This document shows positions 8,349 through 16,731 of a stretch of 41,273 nucleotides of DNA, one piece after another. A program made the position numbers and the translations under genes. The first letter of the stretch is position 1. Each line of letters begins with the position of its first letter. The notes below the pieces were generated by a model. That model was given only the letters and a program-made list of their open reading frames with translations, had not been told where the DNA came from and made no database searches. The stretch lies in the NCBI GenBank assembly GCA_028687425.1, contig JAQUAD010000025.1:1-41273 (forward strand), read 5' to 3'. This DNA comes from Sideroxydans sp. Its GTDB lineage: Bacteria; Pseudomonadota; Gammaproteobacteria; Burkholderiales; Gallionellaceae.

Positions 8349-9544
8349 GCGCGCAAATCCTGCAACCATTCGGCACCAAGTCGCAGCCGGTGAATTTTCA
8401 GGCGCTGCCGCCTTTATCTCTTTACATACATATCCCATGGTGCGTGCGTAAATGTCCGTACTGCGACTTCAATTCGCATGAGGCGCACGGTGCGATACCG
8501 GATCGGGAATATGTGGAGGCACTGCTGCGCGATCTGGATTCGGCATTGCCCTTGGTCTGGGGACGCAAGGTCTATTCCATCTTTATCGGCGGCGGCACGC
8601 CCAGTTTGTTGTCGGGCGATGCGCTTTCATATTTGTTGACGCAGGTGCGCATGCGCTTGCCATTGGCGCACGAAGCCGAGATTACCCTGGAGGCGAATCC
8701 CGGTGCGGTCGAGGTGAGTAAGTTCGCCGCATTCCGCGGCGCCGGGGTGAATCGGCTTTCACTCGGCATTCAGAGTTTCAACGATGTGCATCTGCAAGCA
8801 TTGGGTCGCATCCATTCCGGCGACGAAGCAAGGCGTGCCATCGAGGTGGCTCAAGCACGCTTCGACAATATCAATCTGGACATGATGTACGCCTTGCCTG
8901 ATCAATCGCAGGAAGAGGCGATGCATGATCTGCAATCAGCCCTGTCTTTTGCGCCGCAACATATGTCGTGCTATCACCTGACGCTGGAGCCGAACACGCT
9001 GTTTGCGCACCAACCGCCCCAGTTGCCGGACGATGATGCAAGTAGCGAAATGCAGCAAGGGATAGAAACGCTCATGGCGGCACATGGTTACGAGCACTAC
9101 GAGACGTCAGCATTCGCCAAGCCGGGCAGGCACGCTCGGCACAATCTGAATTACTGGCAATTCGGCGATTACCTCGGCATCGGTGCCGGGGCGCACAGCA
9201 AGTTGAGTTTCCACGACAAGGTGATACGCCAAGCGCGGCACAAGCAACCGAAGGCGTATATGGAAGGTGTGGCGCAGGGTGTGCAGGTGCAAAGTGAGCA
9301 CGTGCTGGACAAAGACGACCTTGCCTTCGAGTTCATGATGAATGCACTGCGACTGAATGGCGGATTCGAAGAGCGCCTGTTTCAGGAACGCACCAGTCTG
9401 CCCCTGTTATTGATTCGGCGCGAGTTGGAGAGGGCTGAGCAACAAGGATTGCTGGTGCGCGAAGTGGGGCGAATCGCGCCGACCGAGATGGGGCGGCGCT
9501 TTCTGAACGATCTGTTACAGATTTTCCTTGCGGCGGAAAACTAG
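8345..9544 (+). CDS. hemW: Radical SAM haem chaperone HemW
   Basis: HemW binds haem and a 4Fe-4S cluster and delivers haem to proteins such as respiratory oxidases. It was formerly annotated as a second coproporphyrinogen dehydrogenase. The radical-SAM motif is [10 protein letters not shown], with cysteines at residues 33, 37 and 40 and Asp-Phe after the third; true HemN enzymes have CxxxCxYCxC, as in the paralogue at 22003. Other family segments include [20 protein letters not shown] and a [11 protein letters not shown] stretch. The protein is 399 aa. The last 30 bp overlap, tail to tail, the end of trmB on the other strand. Confidence 0.92.
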   Translation: MSAQILQPFGTKSQPVNFQALPPLSLYIHIPWCVRKCPYCDFNSHEAHGAIPDREYVEALLRDLDSALPLVWGRKVYSIFIGGGTPSLLSGDALSYLLTQVRMRLPLAHEAEITLEANPGAVEVSKFAAFRGAGVNRLSLGIQSFNDVHLQALGRIHSGDEARRAIEVAQARFDNINLDMMYALPDQSQEEAMHDLQSALSFAPQHMSCYHLTLEPNTLFAHQPPQLPDDDASSEMQQGIETLMAAHGYEHYETSAFAKPGRHARHNLNYWQFGDYLGIGAGAHSKLSFHDKVIRQARHKQPKAYMEGVAQGVQVQSEHVLDKDDLAFEFMMNALRLNGGFEERLFQERTSLPLLLIRRELERAEQQGLLVREVGRIAPTEMGRRFLNDLLQIFLAAEN

Positions 9545-10210
9545 ATCCCAGACGCCGTGACCAAGCCGTATTCCGCGCTGTTCGAATTTTGTCAGAGGGC
9601 GATATTCGGGACGGGGCGCGTAATCGGCGGCAGTATTTTCCAATTGCTGCGCTGAACTCAAAACATCCAGTATCTGTTCTGCATACTCCTGCCAGTCTGT
9701 CGCTGCATGGATGTAGCCGCCGGGTTTGAGTTTAAGTACAAGCTTTTCGATGAACGGCGATTGGATCAGGCGGCGTTTATGGTGGCGCGCCTTATGCCAT
9801 GGATCTGGAAAGAAGATATGCACGCCGTCCAGGGAGGCGTCGGGGATCATGTCGCGCAGCACTTCCACAGCATCGTGCTGGATGATGCGGATGTTGTTAA
9901 TCGCTTGCGCGTCGATCAGCTTGAGCAGATTGCCGACACCGGGCGTGTGCACTTCCAGAGCCAGGTAATCGATCTCGGGGTGGGCGGCCGCAATGGTGGC
10001 TGTGCTGTCGCCCATGCCAAAACCGATCTCAAGTATCTTGGGCGCACTGCGACCAAAAGCATGTTCAAGATCAAGTGGTCGAGCCACATAAGGAATGCCA
10101 TAGCGAGGCAACAGTGTATCGACTGCTCGTCGCTGGGCCGTTGAGAGGTGGCCCTGACGCAGAACGAAACTTCGGATGTGTCGCTGGCGAAGGTCTTCTG
10201 GCGCTGTCAT
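9515..10210 (-). CDS. trmB: tRNA (guanine-N7-)-methyltransferase
   Basis: TrmB methylates N7 of G46 in the variable loop of tRNAs using SAM. The 231-aa protein has an N-terminal [11 protein letters not shown], the SAM-binding [10 protein letters not shown], the family motif [15 protein letters not shown], and [10 protein letters not shown] near the end. It starts inside the stop of thiG (1-nt overlap, shared ATGA) and ends within hemW, so coding sequence on both strands is shared over 9515-9544. Its placement after thiS-thiG is a common betaproteobacterial arrangement. Confidence 0.96.
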   Translation of the reverse strand: MTAPEDLRQRHIRSFVLRQGHLSTAQRRAVDTLLPRYGIPYVARPLDLEHAFGRSAPKILEIGFGMGDSTATIAAAHPEIDYLALEVHTPGVGNLLKLIDAQAINNIRIIQHDAVEVLRDMIPDASLDGVHIFFPDPWHKARHHKRRLIQSPFIEKLVLKLKPGGYIHAATDWQEYAEQILDVLSSAQQLENTAADYAPRPEYRPLTKFEQRGIRLGHGVWDLVFRRKENL

Positions 10211-11004
10211 CAGCTACGGGTCGAAGCGATGATGCCGGCGGTCGGCGAACTGGGGCTGGCGCTATAGAGCTTTCTGGGCATGCGCCCTGCAAGAAAGGCT
10301 TCGCGCCCGGCTTCTACGCCTTTCTTCATGGCTGAGGCCATCAATATCGGGTTCTGGGCTGAGGCAATCGCTGTGTTCATCAGCACGCCGTCGCAGCCAA
10401 GTTCCATGGCGATAGCGGCATCGGAAGCTGTTCCCACGCCCGCATCCACGATAACTGGCACTTGTACGCGTTCCATGATCAGTTGCAGGTTCCAGGGATT
10501 CAGGATGCCCATGCCTGAGCCGATCAGTGATGCCAGTGGCATGATCGCGGCGCAGCCGATGTCTTCCAATTGCTTGGCTACGATAGGATCGTCCGAGGTG
10601 TAAACCATAACCTGGAAGCCCTCCGCGACCAGTGTTTTGGCGGCGGCAATGGTTTCAATCACATTCGGATAGAGGGATTGCGGATCGCCCAGCACTTCCA
10701 GTTTGACCAGCGAATGCCCATCCAATAATTCGCGTGCCAGACGTAGCGTGCGCACAGCGTCATCGGCACTGTAGCAACCGGCAGTATTGGGCAGATAGGT
10801 GAACTTGGATGGCGGCACTGCATCAAGCAGATTGGGTTCGTTGGCATTCTGGCCCAGATTGGTGCGACGGATCGCCACGGTGACGATCTCCGCCCCGCTT
10901 GCATCCAGTGCGGCGCGTGTCTCAGTGAAATCCTTGTATTTGCCAGTGCCGACCAGCAATCGGGAAGAGTAGTTCTTGCCCGCAATGGTTAATGTGTCGT
11001 TCAT
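10210..11004 (-). CDS. thiG: Thiazole synthase
   Basis: ThiG forms the thiazole phosphate of thiamine from 1-deoxyxylulose phosphate, dehydroglycine or iminoglycine, and sulfur carried as ThiS thiocarboxylate. The 264-aa TIM-barrel sequence has RLLVGTGKY at the start, the Schiff-base lysine in LVKLEVLGD, the phosphate-binding [10 protein letters not shown] and [13 protein letters not shown], and GVLMNTAIA. Length is normal. It follows thiS by 28 bp and overlaps trmB by one base. Confidence 0.97.
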   Translation of the reverse strand: MNDTLTIAGKNYSSRLLVGTGKYKDFTETRAALDASGAEIVTVAIRRTNLGQNANEPNLLDAVPPSKFTYLPNTAGCYSADDAVRTLRLARELLDGHSLVKLEVLGDPQSLYPNVIETIAAAKTLVAEGFQVMVYTSDDPIVAKQLEDIGCAAIMPLASLIGSGMGILNPWNLQLIMERVQVPVIVDAGVGTASDAAIAMELGCDGVLMNTAIASAQNPILMASAMKKGVEAGREAFLAGRMPRKLYSASPSSPTAGIIASTRS

Positions 11005-11032
11005 ATATTATTAAGTGTATTCCGTTTTGTGC

Positions 11033-11236
11033 TTACCCGCCCCCAACGGCGGCTACGATTTCAAGTTTGTCGCCATCTGCAAGCAGATGAGATGTGAACT
11101 GGCTTCGCGGAACGATCTCGCCGTTTCGCTCAAGCGCAACGCGTTTGCCGGTTAGTCCCATGTCTTCAATCAATGAAGCGATGCTGATGCTATTTGGCAG
11201 TTGCCGAATGACGCCGTTGATGCTGACTGTGATCAC
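11033..11236 (-). CDS. thiS: Sulfur carrier protein ThiS
   Basis: ThiS is a 67-aa ubiquitin-like protein. Its C-terminal glycine is adenylated by ThiF and converted to a thiocarboxylate that feeds sulfur to ThiG. The sequence shows the small beta-grasp pattern (MITVSINGVIR, then GKRVALERNGEIV, then GDKLEIVAAV) and ends in GGG. The start codon is GTG at 11236, with no strong ribosome binding site. A ThiF/MoeB-like activating enzyme is present at 24730-25482 and may serve this protein. Confidence 0.94.
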   Translation of the reverse strand: MITVSINGVIRQLPNSISIASLIEDMGLTGKRVALERNGEIVPRSQFTSHLLADGDKLEIVAAVGGG

Positions 11237-11258
11237 TTTAGTAGATGAATGTCCGTGT

Positions 11259-11279
11259 TAGAATCCGCGTCGCATTCTA
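11259..11279. promoter_or_regulatory. Symmetric bidirectional -10 pair between thiS and tRNA-Gly
   Basis: TAGAAT lies at 11259-11264 reading right, and its exact inverse ATTCTA at 11274-11279 gives TAGAAT reading left, with 9 bp between. The right-hand reading would start the tRNA transcript near 11271, about 15 nt before the tRNA. The left-hand one would start near 11267, about 30 nt before thiS. No good -35 hexamer is visible for either. The -10 matches are seen; the start points are inferred. Confidence 0.45.
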
Positions 11280-11285
11280 CACCAT

Positions 11286-11359
11286 GCGGGTGTAGCTCAA
11301 TGGCAGAGCAGAAGCTTCCCAAGCTTACGACGAGGGTTCGATTCCCTTCACCCGCTCCA
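11286..11359 (+). tRNA. tRNA-Gly (anticodon CCC)
   Basis: A complete cloverleaf is visible. The acceptor stem GCGGGTG (11286-11292) pairs perfectly with CACCCGC (11349-11355). The D stem is GCTC/GAGC, the anticodon loop TTCCCAA has CCC at 11318-11320, the T stem is GAGGG/CCCTT around TTCGATT, the discriminator base is T, and CCA is encoded at 11357-11359. The anticodon stem GAAGC/GCTTA has four pairs plus a G-A mismatch at its top. The anticodon reads GGG glycine codons. Confidence 0.96.
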
Positions 11360-11659
11360 GCAATCCTCTCCCACCTGCTTTGAGATCGACCACGAAATTT
11401 GTAGGGGCAAATTTTGACATATATCAAATTGCGCCTATTGATAATTCCATAGTATCCGCTCCGTTTTCGTCATGCCTCAACCCGACAATTTTAGTGGGGT
11501 ATGCTTGTGTCGGAACCAATTTAGGCTTTACTTGTCGCGCTCGCACTGCGACAATTTGCCGCGCTGTAGGTTTGCAACAAAGGGTGCGTCTGGCACGCAG
11601 GAACATTTGGGTGCTCGGCGCATTGGTTTTTTTAACTTCGCTCTGGGGAGGAGACTACT
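11360..11659 (+). other. Upstream region and long leader of the cco operon
   Basis: There is no gene in these 300 bases. They contain the FNR-dependent promoter described separately (11411-11455) and, if transcription starts near 11462, an untranslated leader of about 198 nt before ccoN. Within the leader CCGACA (11482-11487) can pair with TGTCGG (11508-11513). No recognised riboswitch is seen. A strong ribosome binding site, GGAGGAG, ends six bases before the ccoN start. Confidence 0.5.
11411..11455 (+). promoter_or_regulatory. FNR/Anr box and -10 of the ccoN promoter
   Basis: The box is TTGAC-ATAT-ATCAA at 11414-11427, one base from the FNR consensus TTGAT-N4-ATCAA. TAGTAT at 11450-11455 is a plausible -10. 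Its centre is 32 bp from the box centre, which puts the box at -41.5 if transcription starts at 11462, exactly the class II activator position. The 17 bases 11411-11427 are identical to 21934-21950 in front of hemN. Activation of cbb3 oxidase by an FNR-type protein under low oxygen is well established in proteobacteria. Confidence 0.85.
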
Positions 11660-13093
11660 GTGGAAGCTAATCAAGCGACACCAGTAAAGTACGATATGGA
11701 GGTTGTGCGCTGGTTCACCATCGCTGCCGCCATTTATGCATGTGTAGGTACGCTCATCGGTGTGTACGTCGCATCGGAGCTGGCTTGGCCGTTCCTGAAC
11801 TTTGACTTGGAATGGATCACCTTCGGTCGCCTGCGTCCGTTGCACACCAATGCCGTGATCTTCGCGTTTGGCGGTTGTGCGCTGATGGCAACAGGCTTTT
11901 ACATCGTGCAACGCACCGGTGCTACCAAGTTGTGGAGCAACGGTCTTGCTTGGGCAACCTTCATTGGCTGGAACCTGATCATCGTTTCCGCAGTGATCAC
12001 TCTGCCACTGGGCTGGACTTCCGGTAAGGAATACGCCGAACTGGAATGGCCGATCGATATCGCGATCGCAGTTGTATGGTTGATGTACGGTTTCAACTAC
12101 ATCATGACCATCGGCATCCGCAAGACATCGCACATCTATGTGTCTAACTGGTTCACCATGGGCATGATCGTGATGATCACCTATCTGCACGTGGTTAACA
12201 GCATGGCTATCCCCGTCAGCATGACCAACTCCTTCTCCATCTACTCTGGCGTGCAAGACGCTATGATTCAGTGGTGGTGGGGTCACAACGCTGTTGGTTT
12301 CTACCTGACTGGTGGCTTTCTGGCGATCATGTACTACTTCGTTCCGAAGCAGGCTGGCCGTCCGGTGTTCTCTTATCGTCTTTCCGTTCTGCACTTCTGG
12401 GCATTGACATTCGGCTATGTTTGGCTGGGCGCTCACCACCTGCAGTACACTGCATTGCCTGACTGGACCGGTTCTCTGGGTGCCGCTGTTTCTCTGGCGA
12501 TGATCATCCCGTCTTGGGGTGGTGCGATGAACGGTATGATGACGCTGTCCGGTGCATGGGACCGTCTGCGTACCGACTACATCCTGCGCTTCCTGGTTGT
12601 GGCTCTGGCGTTCTACGCGATGTCCACTTTCGAAGGTCCTGTGATGTCCATCAAGACTGTTAACGCGCTGTCTCACTACACTGACTGGACCGTTGGTCAC
12701 GTGCACTCCGGCGCTCTGGGCTGGATGGCAATGGTTGCCTACGGCGCGATCTATCACATGATCAAGAAGCTGTGGGGCGTGGAGAAGATGTACTCCGAAG
12801 GTCTGGTGAACGTTCACTTCTGGCTGGCTACTATCGGCACAGTGGTCTACGTTGTTGCGATGTGGGTCTCTGGCATCATGCAGGGTCTGATGTGGCGCGA
12901 CTACGATGAGTACGGCACGCTGACATATACCTTCGTTGAGTCTGTATCCGCTATGCATCCGTACTACGCGATGCGTGCGATCGGCGGTCTGATCTTCAAC
13001 ATCGGTACCTGGATCGCTCTGTACAACATCGTGATGACTGTGCGCACTGCAAGTTCTGCACGCAGTGCCAGCGCTGTTCCGGCTAATGCATAA
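11660..13093 (+). CDS. ccoN: cbb3-type cytochrome c oxidase subunit I (CcoN)
   Basis: CcoN is the catalytic subunit of the high-affinity cbb3 terminal oxidase in the inner membrane. It reduces O2 at a haem b/CuB centre and pumps protons. The 477-aa protein is strongly hydrophobic with about 12 membrane segments. Likely ligands are visible: His62 (LHTNAVIF) for low-spin haem, His209 (WGHNAV) and His259-His260 (GAHHL) for CuB, and His347 and His349 (GHVHSG) for the haems. [11 protein letters not shown] contains the tyrosine region of cbb3 enzymes. The start is GTG 11660 behind GGAGGAG. ccoO follows by 14 bp. Confidence 0.97.
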   Translation: MEANQATPVKYDMEVVRWFTIAAAIYACVGTLIGVYVASELAWPFLNFDLEWITFGRLRPLHTNAVIFAFGGCALMATGFYIVQRTGATKLWSNGLAWATFIGWNLIIVSAVITLPLGWTSGKEYAELEWPIDIAIAVVWLMYGFNYIMTIGIRKTSHIYVSNWFTMGMIVMITYLHVVNSMAIPVSMTNSFSIYSGVQDAMIQWWWGHNAVGFYLTGGFLAIMYYFVPKQAGRPVFSYRLSVLHFWALTFGYVWLGAHHLQYTALPDWTGSLGAAVSLAMIIPSWGGAMNGMMTLSGAWDRLRTDYILRFLVVALAFYAMSTFEGPVMSIKTVNALSHYTDWTVGHVHSGALGWMAMVAYGAIYHMIKKLWGVEKMYSEGLVNVHFWLATIGTVVYVVAMWVSGIMQGLMWRDYDEYGTLTYTFVESVSAMHPYYAMRAIGGLIFNIGTWIALYNIVMTVRTASSARSASAVPANA

Positions 13094-13107
13094 GGGGAGT
13101 GAATAAT

Positions 13108-13905
13108 ATGTCCGATCACGACAAAATCTATTCGACACAACTTCAGGACAAGACAGAACGCAGTACGCTCCTGATGTTCGTGCTGACCGCAATCGCCGTG
13201 GCTATCGGCGGTATCGTGGAAATCGTGCCGCTGTTCTACCTGCCGAACACGGCGATGTGCCAGAACGATCCTACCTGTAACAACACGCAGCACAAGGATC
13301 TGAACGGCAACGTCATTCCGATGGACAAGATCATTTGGAATCCGGCCACTTCGGCGCACAAGACGCTGGATGACTGGCAGCCTGGTGATGGCGTTCGTCC
13401 TTACAAGCCTCTGGAACTGGCTGGCCGCAACGTTTACATCCGTGAAGGTTGCTTCCTGTGCCACTCTCAGATGATCCGTCCCTTCCGCGACGAGAAAGAC
13501 CGTTATGGCCACTACTCCATCGCTGAAGAATCCATGTATGACCACACTTATCAGTGGGGCTCCAAGCGTACCGGTCCTGATCTGGCCCGCTTGGCAGGCA
13601 AGTACTCTGATGAGTGGCATCGTCGCCATCTGATGTACCCGCGCGATGTGGTTCCCGAGTCTGTGATGCCCAACTACTTCTGGTTGAATGACAAGAAAGT
13701 GGACGTTGCCGAGACTGTGGAAACCATGAAGGTTCTGACCATCATGCCGTTCAACCCGGTTCCGAAGACCATCTACACTGACGCGTATATCGCTGGTGCA
13801 GCTGCCGAGCTGGAAGGCAAGACCGATCTGGAAGCGCTGATCGCCTTCCTGCAGAGCCTGGGCAATCACGTCAAGTTCGAAGAAGGTGTGAACTACCGTG
13901 ATTAA
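13108..13905 (+). CDS. ccoO: cbb3-type cytochrome c oxidase subunit II, monohaem (CcoO)
   Basis: CcoO is the membrane-anchored monohaem cytochrome c of the cbb3 oxidase and passes electrons to CcoN. The 265-aa protein has one N-terminal membrane helix (LMFVLTAIAVAIGGIVEIV) followed by the typical LFYLPNTAM. It has a single haem c motif CFLCH in REGCFLCHSQMIRPFRDE; the family usually has CYNCH or similar here. RTGPDLARLAGKYSD and the methionine-bearing VMPNY are also conserved. The start is ATG 13108 with GGGGAG eight bases before it. The ccoQ start lies near its stop. Confidence 0.96.
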   Translation: MSDHDKIYSTQLQDKTERSTLLMFVLTAIAVAIGGIVEIVPLFYLPNTAMCQNDPTCNNTQHKDLNGNVIPMDKIIWNPATSAHKTLDDWQPGDGVRPYKPLELAGRNVYIREGCFLCHSQMIRPFRDEKDRYGHYSIAEESMYDHTYQWGSKRTGPDLARLAGKYSDEWHRRHLMYPRDVVPESVMPNYFWLNDKKVDVAETVETMKVLTIMPFNPVPKTIYTDAYIAGAAAELEGKTDLEALIAFLQSLGNHVKFEEGVNYRD

Positions 13906-13924
13906 TCTGTTGGAGCACTTTGGC

Positions 13925-14107
13925 ATGGATGTGCAGGCCATGACGACCAATGACTGGCTGGGGGTGTTCTTCGCCTTGGTTGCAGCGATCGGTATGGTAG
14001 TGACCTATGTCATGGTGTTTCGACCGTCCAACAAGCAAAATTTCGAAGCCCAGAGCCGTATGGCTCTGGACGACGAGGACCCTATCAAATTGGGAGATAA
14101 AAGATGA
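13925..14107 (+). CDS. ccoQ: Small cbb3 oxidase subunit, CcoQ-like
   Basis: This 60-aa protein lies in the ccoQ position between ccoO and ccoP, has one membrane helix (LGVFFALVAAIGMVVTYVMVF) and a charged C-terminal tail that includes MALDDEDP. CcoQ helps stabilise the oxidase complex and its sequence is poorly conserved, so position and topology are the main evidence. I chose ATG 13925 (GGAG ten bases before). A GTG at 13898 would extend it by nine residues and overlap ccoO by 8 bp. The stop overlaps the ccoP start (ATGA). Confidence 0.82.
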   Translation: MDVQAMTTNDWLGVFFALVAAIGMVVTYVMVFRPSNKQNFEAQSRMALDDEDPIKLGDKR

Positions 14108-14967
14108 GTGACAAACACGATGCAAGCAGCGTGCCAACGACAGGGCACGTCTGGGATGATGATCTGGGCGACTATATCAATCAGCCGCCCAAGTGGTGGA
14201 TGCTGGGCCTGACGGTCAGCGCGATCTGGTGTGTGGTGTACTTCCTGTACTACCCCTCCATCCCGCTGTCGAATGGCGGCACTTGGTTTAAGGGTGTGGG
14301 CGGTTGGACTGCGATCACCGAAATGGAAGCCGACAAGAGTGTTGTTGACGAAGTGCGCGGCAAGTATGAAGCCAAGCTGAAGGACATGACACCGGCTGCT
14401 ATTCTGGCCGATAGCGAATTGACAGAGTACGTTACCCGTTCCGGCAAAGTGCTGTTCGGTGACAACTGTGCAGCGTGCCACGGTCAGAACGGCGTTGGTA
14501 CGCATGACAAGTTTGGTCTGTTCGCACCTATCCTGAACGACGACGACTGGCTGTATGGCGGCACCATTGATGCAATCCATGAAACCATTCAGGGTGGACG
14601 TCAAGGCATGATGATGGCTCACGCTGACATGCTGTCCGAAGCTGAGATCGACACATTGGCCAATGCAGTTGCGGCAGGCAAGCCGACTTCTACACCGCTG
14701 TTCGCTGAGAAGGGCTGCACAGCTTGTCATGGCGAAGATGGCAAGGGTATGCAAGCAATGGGTTCTGCCAACCTGACTGATAGCGTATGGCGCTTCGATG
14801 GTTCCGTAGAGGGCATCAAGTACACTATCAAGAACGGTGTCAACGCTGGTACGCCTGACACGCGCGTGGCGGTGATGCCTGCATTCCAAGGCAGCAAGCT
14901 GTCGGATGCAGAGATCAAGAAGCTGGCTGTGTATGTTTACAAGTTCGGCGGTGGTCAAGCGCAGTAA
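14104..14967 (+). CDS. ccoP: cbb3-type cytochrome c oxidase subunit III, dihaem (CcoP)
   Basis: CcoP is the dihaem cytochrome c that takes electrons from soluble or membrane cytochrome c. The 287-aa protein has a cytoplasmic start containing HVWDDDLGDYINQPPKWW, a membrane helix (about residues 33-50), and two haem c motifs, CAACH at residues 122-126 and CTACH at 205-209, each in a GxxxCxACHG context. Axial methionines are probably in the MMMAH and VMPAF segments. It overlaps ccoQ by 4 nt. The small ORF at 15024 follows after 56 bp. Confidence 0.97.
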   Translation: MSDKHDASSVPTTGHVWDDDLGDYINQPPKWWMLGLTVSAIWCVVYFLYYPSIPLSNGGTWFKGVGGWTAITEMEADKSVVDEVRGKYEAKLKDMTPAAILADSELTEYVTRSGKVLFGDNCAACHGQNGVGTHDKFGLFAPILNDDDWLYGGTIDAIHETIQGGRQGMMMAHADMLSEAEIDTLANAVAAGKPTSTPLFAEKGCTACHGEDGKGMQAMGSANLTDSVWRFDGSVEGIKYTIKNGVNAGTPDTRVAVMPAFQGSKLSDAEIKKLAVYVYKFGGGQAQ

Positions 14968-15023
14968 TCTAGTGCGGCCTGCATGAGCGAGCTTGTGCAG
15001 GCCATAACGTAAGGAGAGCAGCT

Positions 15024-15143
15024 ATGAATCAGGATATGGTTTTCTGGGGTGTGATCATCGCACTCGTTGGATCAATTGCAGTCGTTGCTTGGTTGTTCTA
15101 TATGGCCTTCCGCAACGCTACAAAAGGTCAAGACAAGAAGTAA
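15024..15143 (+). CDS. 39-aa single-helix membrane microprotein in the cco operon
   Basis: An open frame of 39 codons starts with ATG 15024, preceded by AAGGAGAG with seven bases to the start, and ends with TAA. The product begins MNQDMVFWGVIIALVG, has one membrane helix of about 22 residues, and ends in a charged tail RNATKGQDKK. Thus it looks like an N-out, C-in anchor. It sits between ccoP and a strong terminator, as the last gene of the ccoNOQP transcript. A 37-aa single-helix subunit called CcoM is known from Pseudomonas stutzeri cbb3 oxidase, so a similar accessory-subunit role is a reasonable inference. I cannot claim sequence homology. No other function is evident. Confidence 0.75.
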   Translation: MNQDMVFWGVIIALVGSIAVVAWLFYMAFRNATKGQDKK

Positions 15144-15155
15144 TGATTCGCTGTT

Positions 15156-15189
15156 GAAAAAGGAGGAGAGCTTGCTCTCCTCCTTTTTC
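15156..15189 (+). terminator. Strong intrinsic terminator after ccoNOQP
   Basis: A perfect 15-bp stem (15156-15170 with 15175-15189) closes a 4-nt loop CTTG. The right arm ends in CCTTTTTC, giving a T-tract for rightward transcription. The matching A-tract on the left arm could also stop leftward transcription. It separates ccoNOQP plus the microprotein from ccoGHIS. Confidence 0.93.
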
Positions 15190-15296
15190 TTTGTACGAAA
15201 TATCACTGAACTGCAACGGGTTAAGAAGTAGAATCATAAACATTTGGAATGTCTCTAAGGTTGTAGAGACGGCGTAATGCGCATTCAGGAGGCGGT

Positions 15297-16727
15297 ATGA
15301 ATCAGGAAGTCGGAAAAAAAGAGCCGGGTGAAGTCACCACGCTTTACAACGAATTTGAAACCTGGACGGTCAATACTGGCGGGCAAACCATTCATGCCAA
15401 ACGCATGCCAGGCTTCTTCAGGTCGTTCAAAGACAAAGCTCAATTGGCGATGTGGCTCCCATTCTTTCTGGTTCCATACCTGCGCTGGAACGGCAGCCAG
15501 GCGATCCTGTTCGATATTCAACACAGACAGTTCAAGTTTTTTGGCCTTACGGTGTTGCCACAGGACATCTGGATGCTTTCCCTGGTTCTGCTTGTTGCCG
15601 CAATGACGCTGTTTGCGGTGACGTCAGTCGCATCGCGAGTCTGGTGTGGGTACTTCTGTTTTCAGACCGCTTGGACAGACTGGTTTACATGGCTGGAAGA
15701 TAAGATCGAGGGCAATCCCACCGCCCGACGCAAGCTGGATGTTGCCCCCTGGACGTTTGACAAGATAAAAAAGAAGCTCATCAAACATACACTATGGATG
15801 CTGATTGCACTGTTGACAGGTATCAGCTTTTCGATTTGGTTTGTTGATGCTTTTGAATACTGGCATGACCTGATTCATCTGCAATTGCCCACGGTTGGTT
15901 GGGTGGTCATTGTGATGTTCTTTTTGGGTACATACATTCTGGCTGGATTCCTGAGAGAGCAGACCTGCTTCTGGCTATGCCCGTATGCGCGCATTCAGGG
16001 CGTGATGACTGACAATCAGACCATTCTTCCAACTTACGACTACACGCGTGGCGAACCTCGCGGAAAAATCAGGCGGGGTGGAGAAGCAGTGGCGCCGCAA
16101 GGCGACTGTATTGACTGCTTCCAATGCGTACAGGTTTGTCCAACTGGCGTGGATATTCGCAACGGCCAGCAATTGGGCTGCATTACCTGCGGTCTATGCA
16201 TCGACGCTTGCGATGTTGTGATGGATAAAATCAATAAGCCGCGCGGCTTGATTCGATACGCCTCTCTGGATGAACTATCTGGGAAGCCAGCCAAAAAAAT
16301 ATACCAGCATCCGCGAACATTGGTATATCTCAGCATCATTCTTCTCGCACTGGTGGGTATCGTATGGGGGCTGACGCATATGGGGGCCATGACGCTGAAG
16401 ATCGTACATGAGCGCCAGCCCTTGTTTGTTCAAATGAGCGATGGTTCAATCCAGAACAAGTTCGACTTCAAAGTATTAAACAAAACTGACAAGGATTTTC
16501 GCGTCAAGGTAACCGCGGAAGGCGGAGTCAAGGGCTTGGTTATTATCGGTGCAGAGCAGCATCCCATGACGCATCACGGACGAGGAACTTCCTTTACGAT
16601 CTTTGCAAGAGCGCCGGCAGCAAATGTGGAGAAGGACGTCGTGCCGATACAGTTCAGGGTTGAGAGCCTGGATGATGCAAAGGTGTTTGCTGAATACACC
16701 AGTAAATTCTACGGCCCGAACAAATAA
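15297..16727 (+). CDS. ccoG: Cytochrome c oxidase accessory protein CcoG (polyferredoxin-like)
   Basis: CcoG (RdxA/FixG) is a membrane iron-sulfur protein needed for cbb3 oxidase maturation. Work in other bacteria links it to reduction of copper for insertion into CcoN. The 476-aa protein has about five membrane helices. Two 4Fe-4S motifs, CIDCFQCVQVCP and CITCGLCIDACD, lie around residues 275-305. Membrane cysteine pairs in WCGYFCF and TCFWLCPYARIQG are also present. The C-terminal 110 residues form a periplasmic domain. The start is ATG 15297 with AGGAGG upstream. It opens the ccoGHIS unit after the terminator. I see no FNR box in the 107 bp before it. Confidence 0.95.
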   Translation: MNQEVGKKEPGEVTTLYNEFETWTVNTGGQTIHAKRMPGFFRSFKDKAQLAMWLPFFLVPYLRWNGSQAILFDIQHRQFKFFGLTVLPQDIWMLSLVLLVAAMTLFAVTSVASRVWCGYFCFQTAWTDWFTWLEDKIEGNPTARRKLDVAPWTFDKIKKKLIKHTLWMLIALLTGISFSIWFVDAFEYWHDLIHLQLPTVGWVVIVMFFLGTYILAGFLREQTCFWLCPYARIQGVMTDNQTILPTYDYTRGEPRGKIRRGGEAVAPQGDCIDCFQCVQVCPTGVDIRNGQQLGCITCGLCIDACDVVMDKINKPRGLIRYASLDELSGKPAKKIYQHPRTLVYLSIILLALVGIVWGLTHMGAMTLKIVHERQPLFVQMSDGSIQNKFDFKVLNKTDKDFRVKVTAEGGVKGLVIIGAEQHPMTHHGRGTSFTIFARAPAANVEKDVVPIQFRVESLDDAKVFAEYTSKFYGPNK

Positions 16728-16731
16728 CGGA

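Noticed and set aside
7758-9544. hemW as a second hemN
   Set aside because: The motif CxxxCxYCDF lacks the fourth cysteine of HemN, and its placement after rdgB is typical of HemW.
11528-13192. Open frame of 554 codons on the minus strand opposite ccoN
   Set aside because: It is antisense to a clear CcoN gene, has no recognisable protein features and is rich in His, Gln, Arg and Val as expected for a shadow of a codon-biased gene.
15251-15270. Hairpin GTCTCT-N8-AGAGAC upstream of ccoG as a terminator
   Set aside because: It is short and lacks a T-tract; the strong terminator is at 15156-15189. It may be a regulatory site, but nothing supports a specific one.
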